DNA of 64,000 bases from Thermanaerosceptrum fracticalcis (GTDB lineage Bacteria > Bacillota > Peptococcia > DRI-13), in NCBI RefSeq assembly GCF_000746025.2, contig NZ_CP045798.1, positions 2,427,001-2,491,000 on the forward strand, given 5' to 3'. The notes under the pieces are model-generated. The model did no database searches. It had not been told where the DNA came from and was given only the letters and a program-made list of their open reading frames with translations. Positions 25,316 through 37,459 of the stretch are shown here, in pieces. Both the position numbers and the translations under genes were made by a program. The first letter of the stretch is position 1. Each line of letters starts with the position of its first letter.

Positions 25316-26303
25316 CAAACCCCACCCCAGTATAGTAATGGGTGAGAATCTGCCGGTAGTCTTTGCCCTGCTCAGCCATGGCCGCCGCCCCATACTGGCA
25401 CATGCCTACCCCATGGCCGTTGCCGCGGGTCACAAACAGGATGCTTTCTCCTTTTACCTGCCAGTCAAACCAGGTTGAGGCCAGCCCCAGCTTGCTTCTA
25501 AGCTCGGTACCGCTGATCACCGTATTGCCGAAACGCATGGTTTTGACGCGGCCTGTACCCGTCTTCTCCATGACCTGGATATAGTTTTTACCTGTTTGCA
25601 GTTTACTTACAGGTATGGACTGGAGGCTTGTTCCCAGGGCTTTGTCCAATCGCGCCAGGTCAATAGTATTCACAGTCTCCCGGTAACGGTCCTGGTGGTC
25701 AACACAGGCCACACTGCGGAGGTACGGTATCTGGAATTTCCAGACATCCTCAGAGTTTTCCGTACGGCCCCCGCCGCAGGAAGAATGATAGACAGGATCA
25801 ATTAACTGTCCCTGGTAAACGAGAACCTGCCCTGCCGTCTCCTGTACCGCCTGGATTATTTTCTTTTTATAGGCCCGATATCCCCAGACACCCCAGCGGT
25901 TTTTCATCTCCTCACTGCTGATCCAGGCCTGGTTGATGGCGGGATTGGTGCTGAGATCAGCATCTTGGTTAAGGTTTTTTATCCGGGGGTCCGGTATCTG
26001 TAAGCGCTTGACGGCATAGGTACGGGCGGCTACGGCTTGGGCCTTCAAGGCCTCTTCCGGAAAAGAAGCGGGCATTTCCGCAGCCACTACCCCTACCAGG
26101 TATTCTTCCAGGCCCAAATACATAAGCTTGTTTGTTTGATGATTTAATACCCGCACCCTGGCTGTATCGCCTTTGATTTTTATTTCTAATTCATCCTCAA
26201 ATAAGAGAGAGATTCCCCAGGGTATGACGATGAGCAACAAGATAAACAATATACCCCATTTGAGAAAACCTCTCCTTTTCCTTCTCCGGGGCCATAAGGC
26301 CAT
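25299..26303 (-). CDS. spoIID: Stage II sporulation protein D (lytic transglycosylase)
   Basis: 334 residues: basic start, one membrane segment (WGILFILLLIVIPWGISLL), then the SpoIID domain with LVGVVAAEMPASFPEEALKA, CGGGRTENSEDVW, and VTRGNGHGVGMCQYGAAAMA. SpoIID cleaves glycan strands between MurNAc and GlcNAc during engulfment, with SpoIIP and SpoIIM. The ATG at 26303 lies nine bases after AAAGG; upstream ATGs overlap that site. The final residues Ile-Ser-Tyr and the TAG stop are encoded by the TTAGTTACTAG heptad, so the C-terminal tail is repeat-derived. Confidence 0.93.
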   Translation of the reverse strand: MALWPRRRKRRGFLKWGILFILLLIVIPWGISLLFEDELEIKIKGDTARVRVLNHQTNKLMYLGLEEYLVGVVAAEMPASFPEEALKAQAVAARTYAVKRLQIPDPRIKNLNQDADLSTNPAINQAWISSEEMKNRWGVWGYRAYKKKIIQAVQETAGQVLVYQGQLIDPVYHSSCGGGRTENSEDVWKFQIPYLRSVACVDHQDRYRETVNTIDLARLDKALGTSLQSIPVSKLQTGKNYIQVMEKTGTGRVKTMRFGNTVISGTELRSKLGLASTWFDWQVKGESILFVTRGNGHGVGMCQYGAAAMAEQGKDYRQILTHYYTGVGFAKISY

Positions 26304-26375
26304 GGTCATCATCCTTTGTAAAAAACCATACTAGAATAGCATATGTCCAGGATGCTTAATTTAGACCATCTATGA

Positions 26376-26415
26376 CTGATTCGCTTCCCGACGCCCGCTA
26401 CCCGACCCCCGAATT
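26376..26415. repeat. CCCGnnn heptads upstream of spoIID
   Basis: TTCCCGACGCCCGCTACCCG-type units with a seven-base step. The complementary arm (GGTATCGGGAGGCGGGTAGC) lies at 26521-26540 beyond the terminator. Confidence 0.65.
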
Positions 26416-26467
26416 GCCACTGATATGTTCGCTAAAATAATAGAAAATGATTTTTTCTGCCCAAATA

Positions 26468-26496
26468 AAAAGAGAGACTATCAATGAGTCTCTCCG
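26468..26496 (-). terminator. Terminator after murA
   Basis: GAGAGACT pairs with AGTCTCTC around a 7-base loop, followed by CTTTTTATTT on the minus strand, between murA and spoIID. Confidence 0.8.
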
Positions 26497-26554
26497 TTAG
26501 CAAACTTATATTTATTATTTCCGGTATCGGGAGGCGGGTAGCTGGAAGCGCAAC

Positions 26555-27805
26555 TTACTCCCTGGTAATTCTCGCTCCCACGGCCTTAAGCTTACCGACA
26601 ATATTATCATAGCCCCGGTCGATATGATGAACGTTGGTAATTTCCGTGTCTCCTTCAGCGACCAAACCGGCAATTATAAGTGCGGCACCGGCCCGAAGAT
26701 CGGAGGCTTTGACAGGTGCACCGTTCAGCTGGCGAACGCCCTCCACCACGGCACTGCGTCCTTCAATTTTGATATCTGCACCCATGCGCCTCAGTTCTTC
26801 TGCGTGCATAAAACGGTTTTCAAAAACAGTTTCCGTAATGATACTGGTACCCTGGGCAATGGTCATCAAGGCCATAAACTGGGCCTGCATATCGGTGGGG
26901 AACCCAGGATAAGGCAAAGTCTTGACATCCACGGCTTCAATGGGATTCTTTGCAATGACTCTAATCCCGGAACCTTCCTCGTATATCTCCACACCGGCTT
27001 CGATGAGTTTGGCGATGACGGGTTTTATGTGGTCGGCAATGACATTCTCCAGGAGGAGGTTCCCTCCTGTAGCAGCCCCTGCCACCAGGTAGCTGCCTGC
27101 CTCGATCCTGTCGGGAATCACATTATGAACAGTTCCGCCAAGGCTTTTCACACCTTCAATTTTGATGACATTGGTACCTGCACCTTTTACTTTACCGCCC
27201 ATGGCGTTGATAAAGTTGGCCAGGTCTACAATTTCCGGTTCCTCTGCTGCGTTTTCTATGACAGTTGTCCCCTGGGCCAGGGCCGCTGCCATCATAATAT
27301 TTTCGGTGGCACCCACACTGGGATAGTCTAAATAAATTCTGGCTCCCGTTAACTTGGGCGCTTCAGCTTTAATGTAGCCGTGATCCATGCTGATCCGGAC
27401 ACCCATGGCTTCAAAACCTTTAAGGTGCAAATCAATGGGGCGGGTCCCAATGGCGCAGCCGCCGGGCATGGAGATCCTGGCTCTTCCCAATCTCCCTAAG
27501 AGAGGTCCCATCACCAATACGGAAGCACGCATTTTCCTTACATACTCATAGGGTGCTTCACATTTATTTATATCGCGGCAGTTAAGATCAAGGGTATTAT
27601 CGTCAGCCCTGTTTACACTGGCCCCAAGTTCCCCCAAAACGCCGCAAATCGTATCAACATCGGCGAGATGCGGTACATCCTGAATCCGGCAGTTACCTTC
27701 AGCCAACAGTGAAGCTACAATAACAGGCAATACGGCATTTTTAGCTCCACTTACGGTAATCTTTCCCTGTAAAGGCTTACCGCCTTTTACGATAATCCTG
27801 TCCAA
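26555..27805 (-). CDS. murA: UDP-N-acetylglucosamine 1-carboxyvinyltransferase MurA
   Basis: 416 residues from a TTG start at 27805, six bases after AGGA, giving the family-typical [20 protein letters not shown]. Catalytic cysteine is in [14 protein letters not shown] (so fosfomycin-sensitive type), and [18 protein letters not shown] and the C-terminal [11 protein letters not shown] are conserved. It transfers enolpyruvate to UDP-GlcNAc, the first committed step of peptidoglycan synthesis. Downstream of ywmB and upstream of spoIID as in Bacillus murAA. It has its own terminator. Confidence 0.96.
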   Translation of the reverse strand: MDRIIVKGGKPLQGKITVSGAKNAVLPVIVASLLAEGNCRIQDVPHLADVDTICGVLGELGASVNRADDNTLDLNCRDINKCEAPYEYVRKMRASVLVMGPLLGRLGRARISMPGGCAIGTRPIDLHLKGFEAMGVRISMDHGYIKAEAPKLTGARIYLDYPSVGATENIMMAAALAQGTTVIENAAEEPEIVDLANFINAMGGKVKGAGTNVIKIEGVKSLGGTVHNVIPDRIEAGSYLVAGAATGGNLLLENVIADHIKPVIAKLIEAGVEIYEEGSGIRVIAKNPIEAVDVKTLPYPGFPTDMQAQFMALMTIAQGTSIITETVFENRFMHAEELRRMGADIKIEGRSAVVEGVRQLNGAPVKASDLRAGAALIIAGLVAEGDTEITNVHHIDRGYDNIVGKLKAVGARITRE

Positions 27806-28017
27806 TAATATTCCTGGTTTACAAAACCTCAAGTGAATCCTGTCTGGTTTTGCTTACAGGTGCACCTCCTTTCGTAATTTATCCATCTGGGCCAAGCTTG
27901 CTGACTATAAATTCGGGACAAACATCCATTTTCCTGCCCACGGCATACAATTTTACCGTGGCATTTTTTCCCTGCTAACCCCTCATGTCAGCAAGGCACA
28001 ACCAAAGATGCAAATCG

Positions 28018-28082
28018 CAACCAGCCGCCCGCTAATATACTGCTAATTCGGATATCGGGAAGCGGGAGTCGGGGAGCGTTGA
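28018..28082. repeat. Heptad repeats between ywmB and murA
   Basis: CAGCCGCCCGCTAATA and TTCGGATATCGGGAAGCGGG units form two short arms with seven-base spacing around 28040. Confidence 0.65.
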
Positions 28083-28094
28083 TTAATTTACGTG

Positions 28095-28868
28095 TTAATA
28101 TTCTTGATAAATTAAAGGGCTTCCCACATGGATGTAGGTAGAACCCTTATCGGCATGAAAGCGTAAAGCAATGTTAATATTAAGCTTTTGCTTGTTAACT
28201 GTCAAGAAACCCTGGCCCTGATTTGTATAGTACGTCAGGCTGGTCACTTGCTCCTCTTCCATGCCTTCCACAAAACGGGCTTCCACCGTTTCGGCCAGAG
28301 ACTGGGCTAAAAGTGAGCGTTTGGCGGTAGATAACTTGCCCGGCAAACTACCGGTCCAGACTACACCCACCTGGTGTTCGCTCCCGATACGGGCCAATGC
28401 GGCAGAAATATTACCATACATTACCTGAGCGACAGTCACATCTGTTGTGCGAAATGATAAGCCCAGACAAGATCCACCATACCCCGTGGCTGCTGGAATA
28501 GCCTGCATTACCAGCTGCATGACACTGTCCTCCCGCTCCATCAGGTTGGATAGAATAAGAAAACCGTCTTTTTCTTTTTGTACCACAGGCTGAAGGGAAT
28601 CAAACCCTAAGGCTTGTGCCAAAATGCGGTACTTTTCTTTGAGCTGCTCTTCCGTATCCACTGTATTACTAATTTGTCCCCAGACCTGCAGATTTATTTC
28701 TTCTAAATTTGCACCGGATTGTGTAAATACTTTCCTGGCCAACTGAAAATTATCCATCTTAGGCTGGCCGTCTATATTAAGAAATGTCCCCAACGTAGTA
28801 CCGGGTACAGCTACTGTAAGGAAGAAAAACAGGCAGACCATACTTAAGAACAAAGAGCGCCAAAACAT
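28095..28868 (-). CDS. ywmB: YwmB family protein
   Basis: 257 residues with a hydrophobic signal/anchor segment (SLFLSMVCLFFFLTVAVPG), a GANLEEINLQVWGQISN region and a beta-rich C-terminal half ending VGSPLIYQEY. It matches the YwmB family (annotated as TATA-box-binding-like fold), found next to murA in spore formers. Molecular role is not established. ATG 28868 follows GAGGAGG by seven bases; TTG 28874 is in frame but too near. Outside the membrane by prediction. Confidence 0.85.
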   Translation of the reverse strand: MFWRSLFLSMVCLFFFLTVAVPGTTLGTFLNIDGQPKMDNFQLARKVFTQSGANLEEINLQVWGQISNTVDTEEQLKEKYRILAQALGFDSLQPVVQKEKDGFLILSNLMEREDSVMQLVMQAIPAATGYGGSCLGLSFRTTDVTVAQVMYGNISAALARIGSEHQVGVVWTGSLPGKLSTAKRSLLAQSLAETVEARFVEGMEEEQVTSLTYYTNQGQGFLTVNKQKLNINIALRFHADKGSTYIHVGSPLIYQEY

Positions 28869-28947
28869 CTCCAAACCTCCTCTTTACCATCTAAGTATAG
28901 TTTTCCCTACTAATTGCCATTTTATTCCGACTGTAAGAACATTTGTA

Positions 28948-29316
28948 TTATTTAACCATTATGTCCTTGACGTCGACAGCTTTATCGCTTACTACAACCA
29001 ATCCTATATTACCAGTATATTCTGGGTTGTCTACCATGGTGAATTGGAGACCTTTTTTCCGGGCCAGTTGGATGTATTCCCTTGCTTCATTAAGGTTCGC
29101 CTTCTGATTGATCACTAATTTATGGGCCCGCGGATCTTGTATGGCTTCCTTGATTTCGGGGTAAGTACCCGGTTCGTCAATCTGCTCAAAAGTTAAGGCC
29201 TTTAAAATACGCTCCCTGAACTCACCCAGGTACTTTCTTCTCTCATCTTTTTTTAACTCCGGGTCTCCCTGGATGCCTCTGGCGATAATCTCTTCCAGTT
29301 CAGAACGGTCATTCAT
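28948..29316 (-). CDS. YueI family protein (DUF1694)
   Basis: 122 residues: an N-terminal helical part (SELEEIIARGIQGDPELKKD, LGEFRERILKALTF) and a L7Ae-like alpha/beta part (HKLVINQKANLNEAREYIQL, GNIGLVVVSDKAVD), as in DUF1694/YueI. The L7Ae-like half suggests RNA binding but no function is known. GGAGG precedes the ATG. It is 80 bases upstream of ywmB and could be co-transcribed with it. Confidence 0.85.
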   Translation of the reverse strand: MNDRSELEEIIARGIQGDPELKKDERRKYLGEFRERILKALTFEQIDEPGTYPEIKEAIQDPRAHKLVINQKANLNEAREYIQLARKKGLQFTMVDNPEYTGNIGLVVVSDKAVDVKDIMVK

Positions 29317-29332
29317 ACTAGCACCTCCACAG

Positions 29333-29545
29333 TAAGTTACTAGTTCCTAGTTACTAGTTACTAGTGGTAAGAGAGCAGTTCGCAGAGATCAGTGACCGGT
29401 GACCAGTGATCGGTGACCCGTGATCGGTGACCAGCGAATTAACCGGACACTGGACACTGGGCTCTGGTCACTTACACAGGTGCTGGACTCCGGACACCGG
29501 GCTCCGGTCACAGATATCGGATGTCGGATACCGGCAAGTCGTCTA
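29333..29545. repeat. Mosaic heptad block with composite GTGACC/GGACAC element
   Basis: TAGTTAC heptads (29336-29366), the composite element at 29392-29471, a second GGACACC/GGTCAC tract (29481-29511), and GTCGGATA units to 29545. Confidence 0.9.
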
Positions 29546-29571
29546 CCAATATTATATCCCAATGAGCTGAT

Positions 29572-29616
29572 AAAACAGATACACCGCAGTCAGGCTGACC
29601 GCGGTGCATCTGTTTT
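29572..29616 (-). terminator. Terminator of the ATP synthase operon
   Basis: AAAACAGAT and CACCGC pair with GCGGTG and ATCTGTTTT in a long stem with an inner GTCA/TGAC pair, about 90 bases past the atpC stop. A second hairpin AATTGCTT/AAGCAATT follows at 29622-29641. Confidence 0.9.
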
Positions 29617-29705
29617 AGGTTAATTGCTTCTCAAGCAATTACTTTTTTTTATTCGCTATCTCTTTCTAATTTCCTGCTTATTTAATGATATTTTCCTGCT
29701 AAATT

Positions 29706-30113
29706 CTAGCCATTTAATCCCGCTGTGCGCAGACGGGCCATGGCCCGCTGCAGGGCGAATTCAGCTCTGGCCACATCGAGGCCGGGAGGCCGCTCTTTAA
29801 GTCTTTTCTCGGCCCGCTCCCTGGCCGCTCTGGCGCGTTCGATGTCAATGTGTTCAGGCCTTTCGGCAGTATCGGCGAGTATCGTTACTTTATTAGAAGA
29901 GACTTCCATAAAGCCCCCGCTGATGGCCAGGAGCTGTGTCTTTCCTTCCTGGCGGTACTTAACGACACCGGGTTTTAAACCGGAAATGAGCGGGGCATGG
30001 TTGGGGAGGACCCCCAGATATCCCTCAGCGGCAGGGACAATGATGGACTGAACCTCATCACTGAAGACCTGTTTTTCCGGGGTAACTACTTCCAAATTGA
30101 GGGTTTTCGCCAT
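29706..30113 (-). CDS. atpC: F1 ATP synthase epsilon subunit
   Basis: 135 residues with the N-terminal beta barrel (NLEVVTPEKQVFSDEVQSII, GYLGVLPNHAPLISGLKPG) and a C-terminal helical hairpin (RARAARERAEKRL). It forms part of the rotor stalk and can inhibit ATP hydrolysis. Last gene of the operon, three bases after atpD, with GGAGGG before its ATG, and followed by the operon terminator. Confidence 0.97.
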   Translation of the reverse strand: MAKTLNLEVVTPEKQVFSDEVQSIIVPAAEGYLGVLPNHAPLISGLKPGVVKYRQEGKTQLLAISGGFMEVSSNKVTILADTAERPEHIDIERARAARERAEKRLKERPPGLDVARAEFALQRAMARLRTAGLNG

Positions 30114-30116
30114 TAA

Positions 30117-31575
<1,459 letters not shown>

Positions 31576-31602
31576 TAAACTAGCTGTAACCAGCATAAGG
31601 AG

Positions 31603-31986
31603 TCATTTCTTTGGCTTATTGTTAATTGCACACTCTAAACTTGTAATTAAACCATTTAACATTTTACCTACTTCGTCATAGTCCCGAACAAATCTAAAGT
31701 ATGTGTCTGCATTGATATAGCCTAAATCTTTACATAGTCGTAATTGATACCTCAATTCCATCAATGAACCACGAGCCATCGCAAGAAGACGGCGAAAATC
31801 TGCGTAAGATTTGAGGCCAGTACCTTCGGCAATATTCATTGGTATAGATGAAGAAGCACGACGTATCTGGGAAGTTAAGCCATACAATTCTTCTTTTGGA
31901 AAGTCTTTTGTTATCTCATAGATTTGCAAAGCTAACTTATGACTCTTCTGCCATACGATTAAATCCTCAAAATCTCGTTGCATCAT
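31603..31986 (-). CDS. Four-helix-bundle protein (S23/23S rRNA-intervening-sequence family) inside the atp operon
   Basis: 127 residues. DFEDLIVWQKSHKLALQIYE, LTSQIRRASSSIPMNIAEGT and SLMELRYQLRLCKDLGYI are the signatures of the S23/IVP four-helix-bundle family, a relative of the Avd accessory protein of diversity-generating retroelements. Family members occur within 23S rRNA intervening sequences and as free-standing genes; their job is unclear. The ribosome site is weak (ATGGTGTT before ATG). The gene looks AT-richer than the atp genes around it and is bracketed by oppositely oriented heptads, so it is probably an insertion into the operon. Confidence 0.9.
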   Translation of the reverse strand: MMQRDFEDLIVWQKSHKLALQIYEITKDFPKEELYGLTSQIRRASSSIPMNIAEGTGLKSYADFRRLLAMARGSLMELRYQLRLCKDLGYINADTYFRFVRDYDEVGKMLNGLITSLECAINNKPKK

Positions 31987-31996
31987 AACACCATCT

Positions 31997-32031
31997 TATC
32001 GTTACTAGTAACTAAGAACTAGTAACTAATA
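31997..32031. repeat. AACTAGT heptads between atpG and the four-helix-bundle gene
   Basis: GTTACTAGTAACTAAGAAC and similar units, inverted relative to those at 31538-31575, ending at the atpG stop codon. Confidence 0.85.
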
Positions 32032-32033
32032 AC

Positions 32034-32894
32034 TTACTGCGCCTTCAAGGCATTGGCCCCACCTACTATCTCCGCTATTTCGCGGGTGATGGCGGCCTGT
32101 CTGGCCCTGTTGAAGGAGAGGGTCAGTTTGTCAATCATTTCTCCTGCGTTATCCGTGGCCGAGCCCATGGCCGTCATCCTGGAGCCGTGCTCGCTGGCCT
32201 TGGCTTCCGTAAGGGCCTGGTAAACCACATTGTTAATATACTTGGGCAGGAGGATTTCCAACACCTGCTCCGGTCCCGGTTCATAGAGATATTCGGTATT
32301 TTCCTCCTTACCCTCCCCCGAATAGGGAATGGGCAGGAGCTGTTTCATAACGGGTCTCTGCTGGACAGGGGAGATAAATTCCTGGTAGATAACATGGACT
32401 TCATCGTAGATGCCGTCCAGGAAATAGTTTACGGCCATTTGGGCGATTCGCTGGGCTTCGATAAAAGTGGGAGTATCCTTGATGCCTAAGAATTCCCCTT
32501 GAATGTTTTTACCCCTGCGTCTTAAGAAGTCCCGCCCCTTACGGCCCACAGTGATAAAACCTACTTCATATTGCTTAAACCTGGCTGCCTCTAACATGGC
32601 CTTACGGACCAGGTTGGCGTTATAACCGCCGGCCAGTCCCCTGTCAGCTGTAATCAGGATAATCCCTACAGATTTTACGGGGCGCTTGGTCATAAGGTTG
32701 TGGGCCGTTTCCCCTGCCGAAGCCACGATACGGCCCAAGACTTCTTCCAGCTTTTTTGCATAAGGCCGGGCGGAAACGGCAGCTTCCTGGGTTTTTCTCA
32801 GCTTGGCCGCAGCCACCATTTCCATGGCTTTAGTAATCTGCTGTGTATTTTTAACGCTCCTGATGCGACGCTTGATATCACGTACACCTGGCAT
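32034..32894 (-). CDS. atpG: F1 ATP synthase gamma subunit
   Basis: 286 residues. The N-terminal helix (DIKRRIRSVKNTQQITKAME) and the C-terminal helix (SRMTAMGSATDNAGEMIDKL, then FNRARQAAITREIAEIVGGA) are the conserved coiled coil that turns inside the alpha/beta ring. GGTGGTGAAAAG precedes the ATG. The stop TAA touches the heptad tract in front of the inserted four-helix-bundle gene. Confidence 0.97.
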   Translation of the reverse strand: MPGVRDIKRRIRSVKNTQQITKAMEMVAAAKLRKTQEAAVSARPYAKKLEEVLGRIVASAGETAHNLMTKRPVKSVGIILITADRGLAGGYNANLVRKAMLEAARFKQYEVGFITVGRKGRDFLRRRGKNIQGEFLGIKDTPTFIEAQRIAQMAVNYFLDGIYDEVHVIYQEFISPVQQRPVMKQLLPIPYSGEGKEENTEYLYEPGPEQVLEILLPKYINNVVYQALTEAKASEHGSRMTAMGSATDNAGEMIDKLTLSFNRARQAAITREIAEIVGGANALKAQ

Positions 32895-32918
32895 CTTTTC
32901 ACCACCTTTACTCGATTA

Positions 32919-32954
32919 ACCAGTTACTAGTTATTAGTTACTAGTTACTAGTTG
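32919..32954. repeat. TAGTTAC heptads between atpA and atpG
   Basis: About five units (TAGTTAC, TAGTTAT) fill most of the 63-base gap inside the operon. Confidence 0.9.
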
Positions 32955-32957
32955 CTC

Positions 32958-35033
<2,076 letters not shown>

Positions 35034-35034
<1 letters not shown>

Positions 35035-35519
35035 CAAGACGCATCCCCCACCTCATTTAGAAAATCACGTACCATCTTCTCGTGGTCTTCCTGCATCAGG
35101 TTTTTATCGATAATCTTACCGGCGGCAAGGATCGCTAAAGCCGCTACTTCATCCCGGAGCTCAGCCTTGGCCTTTTCCTTGGCCAGGCGGATTTCTTCCT
35201 GGGCCTTCTTTGAGAGCTTAGCCGCTTCCTCGCGGGCCTCCGTAATGATTTCCGTCTTGGTATCTTCACCTAGCTTGGTGGCTTTGGTGATGATCTCCTG
35301 GGCTTCCCGTTTGGCATTCTGCATTTCCTTGACATACTCGTCTTTCATCTGCTGGGCTTCGGCACGGGCAGATTCAGCCTCTTGGTATTTGTTTTGGATT
35401 TCCTGTTTCCTGGCCTCCAGGTGGCCCAAGAGCGGCTTATACAGGAATTTATTTAGAATGGCTACCAGCACTAAGAAGTTAATGATAGCCCAGATCATAT
35501 CCGGAATATGGATTTCCAT
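35034..35519 (-). CDS. atpF: Fo ATP synthase b subunit
   Basis: 161 residues: one membrane helix at 6-25 (PDMIWAIINFLVLVAILNKF) followed by a long charged coiled coil (LEARKQEIQNKYQEAESARA). It forms the peripheral stalk as a dimer. AGAGGGGG precedes the ATG. One b gene only, so a homodimer is expected. Confidence 0.96.
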
Positions 35520-35615
35520 AGTACTCCCCCTCTTTTGTTGGCTTTTAGGCCTTGGGAATAATTCTGGGGGCGACAGAGGAAAACTCCTTGTCGCCCACCA
35601 ATCCCAGTACTACTC

Positions 35616-35846
35616 TTAGCCAATTTTGCCTAAAAGCAAGAATGCAATCAACAGACCATAGATTGTCAAGGCTTCCATAAATGCTAAGGAGAGGATTAGA
35701 GCAGTGCGGATTTCTCCAGCAGCCTCAGGCTGTCTTGCAATGGATTCCATGGCTTTTGCAGCAGCATTACCTTGACCAAGGGCAGGGCCGATAGTTGCAA
35801 TAGCTATACAAAGACCTGCGGCTAATGCGATCATGCCTTCAACCAC
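35616..35846 (-). CDS. atpE: Fo ATP synthase c subunit (proton type by sequence)
   Basis: 76 residues, two membrane helices. [20 protein letters not shown] is the loop region; the ion-binding glutamate is in [17 protein letters not shown]. Na+-type c subunits carry Ser/Thr right after this glutamate (ESTG in Ilyobacter); here it is EALT, so proton coupling is more likely, although the GQG glutamine is present. GTG start, with AAGGAGG before it. Confidence 0.96.
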   Translation of the reverse strand: MVEGMIALAAGLCIAIATIGPALGQGNAAAKAMESIARQPEAAGEIRTALILSLAFMEALTIYGLLIAFLLLGKIG

Positions 35847-35933
35847 GACGTTACCTCCTTTCCCAAATTCCTGTTCTTTTATATGAGCTAAACCTTTAAA
35901 GGCAAGCTAACCAGTTTATTTATTTTATTGTTT

Positions 35934-36653
35934 TTAATGGTGTTCAACAGTGGCGTTAGCGATATACAAGGCAGCCAGCAGGGTAAAAACAAAGGCCTGA
36001 ATTAAGCCGAACAGAACGCCCAATAGCATCATGGGCAGGGGTATAAACAAGGGAACCAGGGCGAAAAGGCTGGCCACCACCATTTCCTCGCCAAAAACGT
36101 TGCCGTAGAGACGTAAAGATAAAGAGAGCGGCTTGACAAATTCTTCAATGATGTTTAAGGGCAGCAGGAAAGGCATGGGCTCGATAAAATGCTTAAAATA
36201 CTTGAGTCCTTTGGCCTTGACGCCATAATAATGAGTAGCAAAGAATACTACAATGGCAAAGGCTGCAGTTACACTTAAGGTGCTGGTTGGTGCCTGTAAT
36301 CCGGGGGTATGTCCTGCTCCAGGCAGGAGTCCCGAATAGTTGGAAGCGAGAATCAGGATAAAGAAACTGGCCAGTAAGGGGAAATAGCGCTTAGCGTACT
36401 TTTCTTTCCCCATAACCTGGGTTAAAAATCCCAGGATGCTTTCCAGCAAGAACTCCATAAAATTCTGGAGGCGGCTTTCGGGTATCTTCTTAAGATTTCT
36501 GGTGGCAAAATAAGCAGCCAGGGATATGAGGAGCATCAATCCCCACATGGTGGTCACAGCACTGGAAACTTCTAAACCAAATATGGAAAACAGGGCTCGG
36601 CTGTGCTCTGCACCCTCTGCTAAAGTTGCGGCATAGGCCGGTGTAGCAAACAT
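35934..36653 (-). CDS. atpB: Fo ATP synthase a subunit
   Basis: 239 residues with about five or six membrane helices. The stator arginine lies in KPLSLSLRLYGNVFGEEMVV, the proton half-channel helix; the last helix has FTLLAALYIANATVEHH. The AAAGGGGTGAG ribosome site is shared with the end of the atpI-like gene. It forms the ion path against the c ring. Confidence 0.96.
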   Translation of the reverse strand: MFATPAYAATLAEGAEHSRALFSIFGLEVSSAVTTMWGLMLLISLAAYFATRNLKKIPESRLQNFMEFLLESILGFLTQVMGKEKYAKRYFPLLASFFILILASNYSGLLPGAGHTPGLQAPTSTLSVTAAFAIVVFFATHYYGVKAKGLKYFKHFIEPMPFLLPLNIIEEFVKPLSLSLRLYGNVFGEEMVVASLFALVPLFIPLPMMLLGVLFGLIQAFVFTLLAALYIANATVEHH

Positions 36654-36654
36654 A

Positions 36655-36954
36655 TTAACTCACCCCTTTCCTGCCAAGATTAGCAAACAAGTGTTTTAAA
36701 AATAAAATATTTTTGCTCACGGTTAAACCCAGAGCCGTAGCTACAAGCATGGGCATGTTCTTATGCACGAGAAATAAAGCAGCGATGTTCAGGACATAGC
36801 GAATACCATAACGCAAAGTAATAAGGTTTTTGGCCTTGTGTTCCGGCAAGTTTTGGGCCTGCCTCATCCCCTGCATCAAGAGAAAATGATTGAAAGCGGA
36901 AACCAGAAGGCCAAAGGCCAGTCCAATAAGGGCTGAAGGGAGCCAGGTAGGCAT
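36655..36954 (-). CDS. atpI: ATP synthase subunit I (AtpI-like)
   Basis: 99 residues with three or four hydrophobic segments (SALIGLAFGLLVSAFNHFLL, YVLNIAALFLVHKNMPMLVA). This matches the ATP-synt_I family encoded ahead of atpB, thought to help c-ring assembly or ion supply. AAGGATG precedes the ATG; the gene ends one base before atpB. Confidence 0.85.
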   Translation of the reverse strand: MPTWLPSALIGLAFGLLVSAFNHFLLMQGMRQAQNLPEHKAKNLITLRYGIRYVLNIAALFLVHKNMPMLVATALGLTVSKNILFLKHLFANLGRKGVS

Positions 36955-36971
36955 GGGACCACATCCTTGAG

Positions 36972-37048
36972 TTAGTTACTAGTTACTAGTTATTAGTTAC
37001 TAGAGGTTTGCATTGTTCGGACGTCGGAAATCGGAGAGCGGAAGTCGC
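36972..37048. repeat. Heptad repeats within the atp operon leader genes
   Basis: TAGTTAC heptads (36972-37002) near the atpI-like ribosome site, then GTCGGAA/GGAGAGCGGAAGTCG units to 37048. Confidence 0.85.
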
Positions 37049-37050
37049 CC

Positions 37051-37275
37051 CTACTCATCCTTCTTCTCCAGTGTCTTCAGGTCGGCCAGCAGGCGTTTGA
37101 ATACTGCGGCTACGGCCAGGATAACACCGAGGGCCATAAAGAGAGGGGCAGTGCCCAGGCGGTTATCCAGCCACTGCCCGCCCTTAAAGAGGATGTAGAC
37201 AGTAATGGCCATGGTTAAACCAAAACTCAAGCCAAAATTCAGATATTGGAACCCGCTGCTCTTATTTTTACCCAT
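37051..37275 (-). CDS. atpZ: AtpZ/AtpI-family small membrane protein
   Basis: 74 residues from the ATG at 37275 (GAGGAG before it), replacing a longer frame that would read promoter DNA. Two membrane helices (FGLSFGLTMAITVYILFKGG, LFMALGVILAVAAVF) with the short polar turn typical of AtpZ (Atp1) proteins, which with AtpI have been linked to Mg2+/Ca2+ transport for the enzyme. It is the first gene of the operon. Confidence 0.85.
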   Translation of the reverse strand: MGKNKSSGFQYLNFGLSFGLTMAITVYILFKGGQWLDNRLGTAPLFMALGVILAVAAVFKRLLADLKTLEKKDE

Positions 37276-37410
37276 GATACTCCTCACAGTAACACAATAA
37301 GGGGCATTTAGTCCAGAGCCAACAAATAGATTTTCTGTAAAAAAAGTGAGAAAAAACATGTATGTCATGCTCGGGGTTAACACCTATTTAGTTCCTATTT
37401 TCACAAGATA

Positions 37411-37439
37411 ATTATACCTTTTTTTCTAGTAAAAGTCAT
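37411..37439 (-). promoter_or_regulatory. Promoter of the ATP synthase operon
   Basis: Minus strand ATGACT, 17 bases, TATAAT, about 135 bases before the atpZ ATG. Confidence 0.55.
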
Positions 37440-37459
37440 ATTTTTTTTATTTTTCACCC

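Noticed and set aside
27915-27972. Terminator in the murA leader
   Set aside because: CCACGG/CCGTGG stem has its T tract only on the plus strand, where no gene ends; it is not a terminator for the minus-strand genes.
29420-29623. Plus-strand 67-residue frame
   Set aside because: It lies wholly in heptad repeats and the atp terminator, with no ribosome site.
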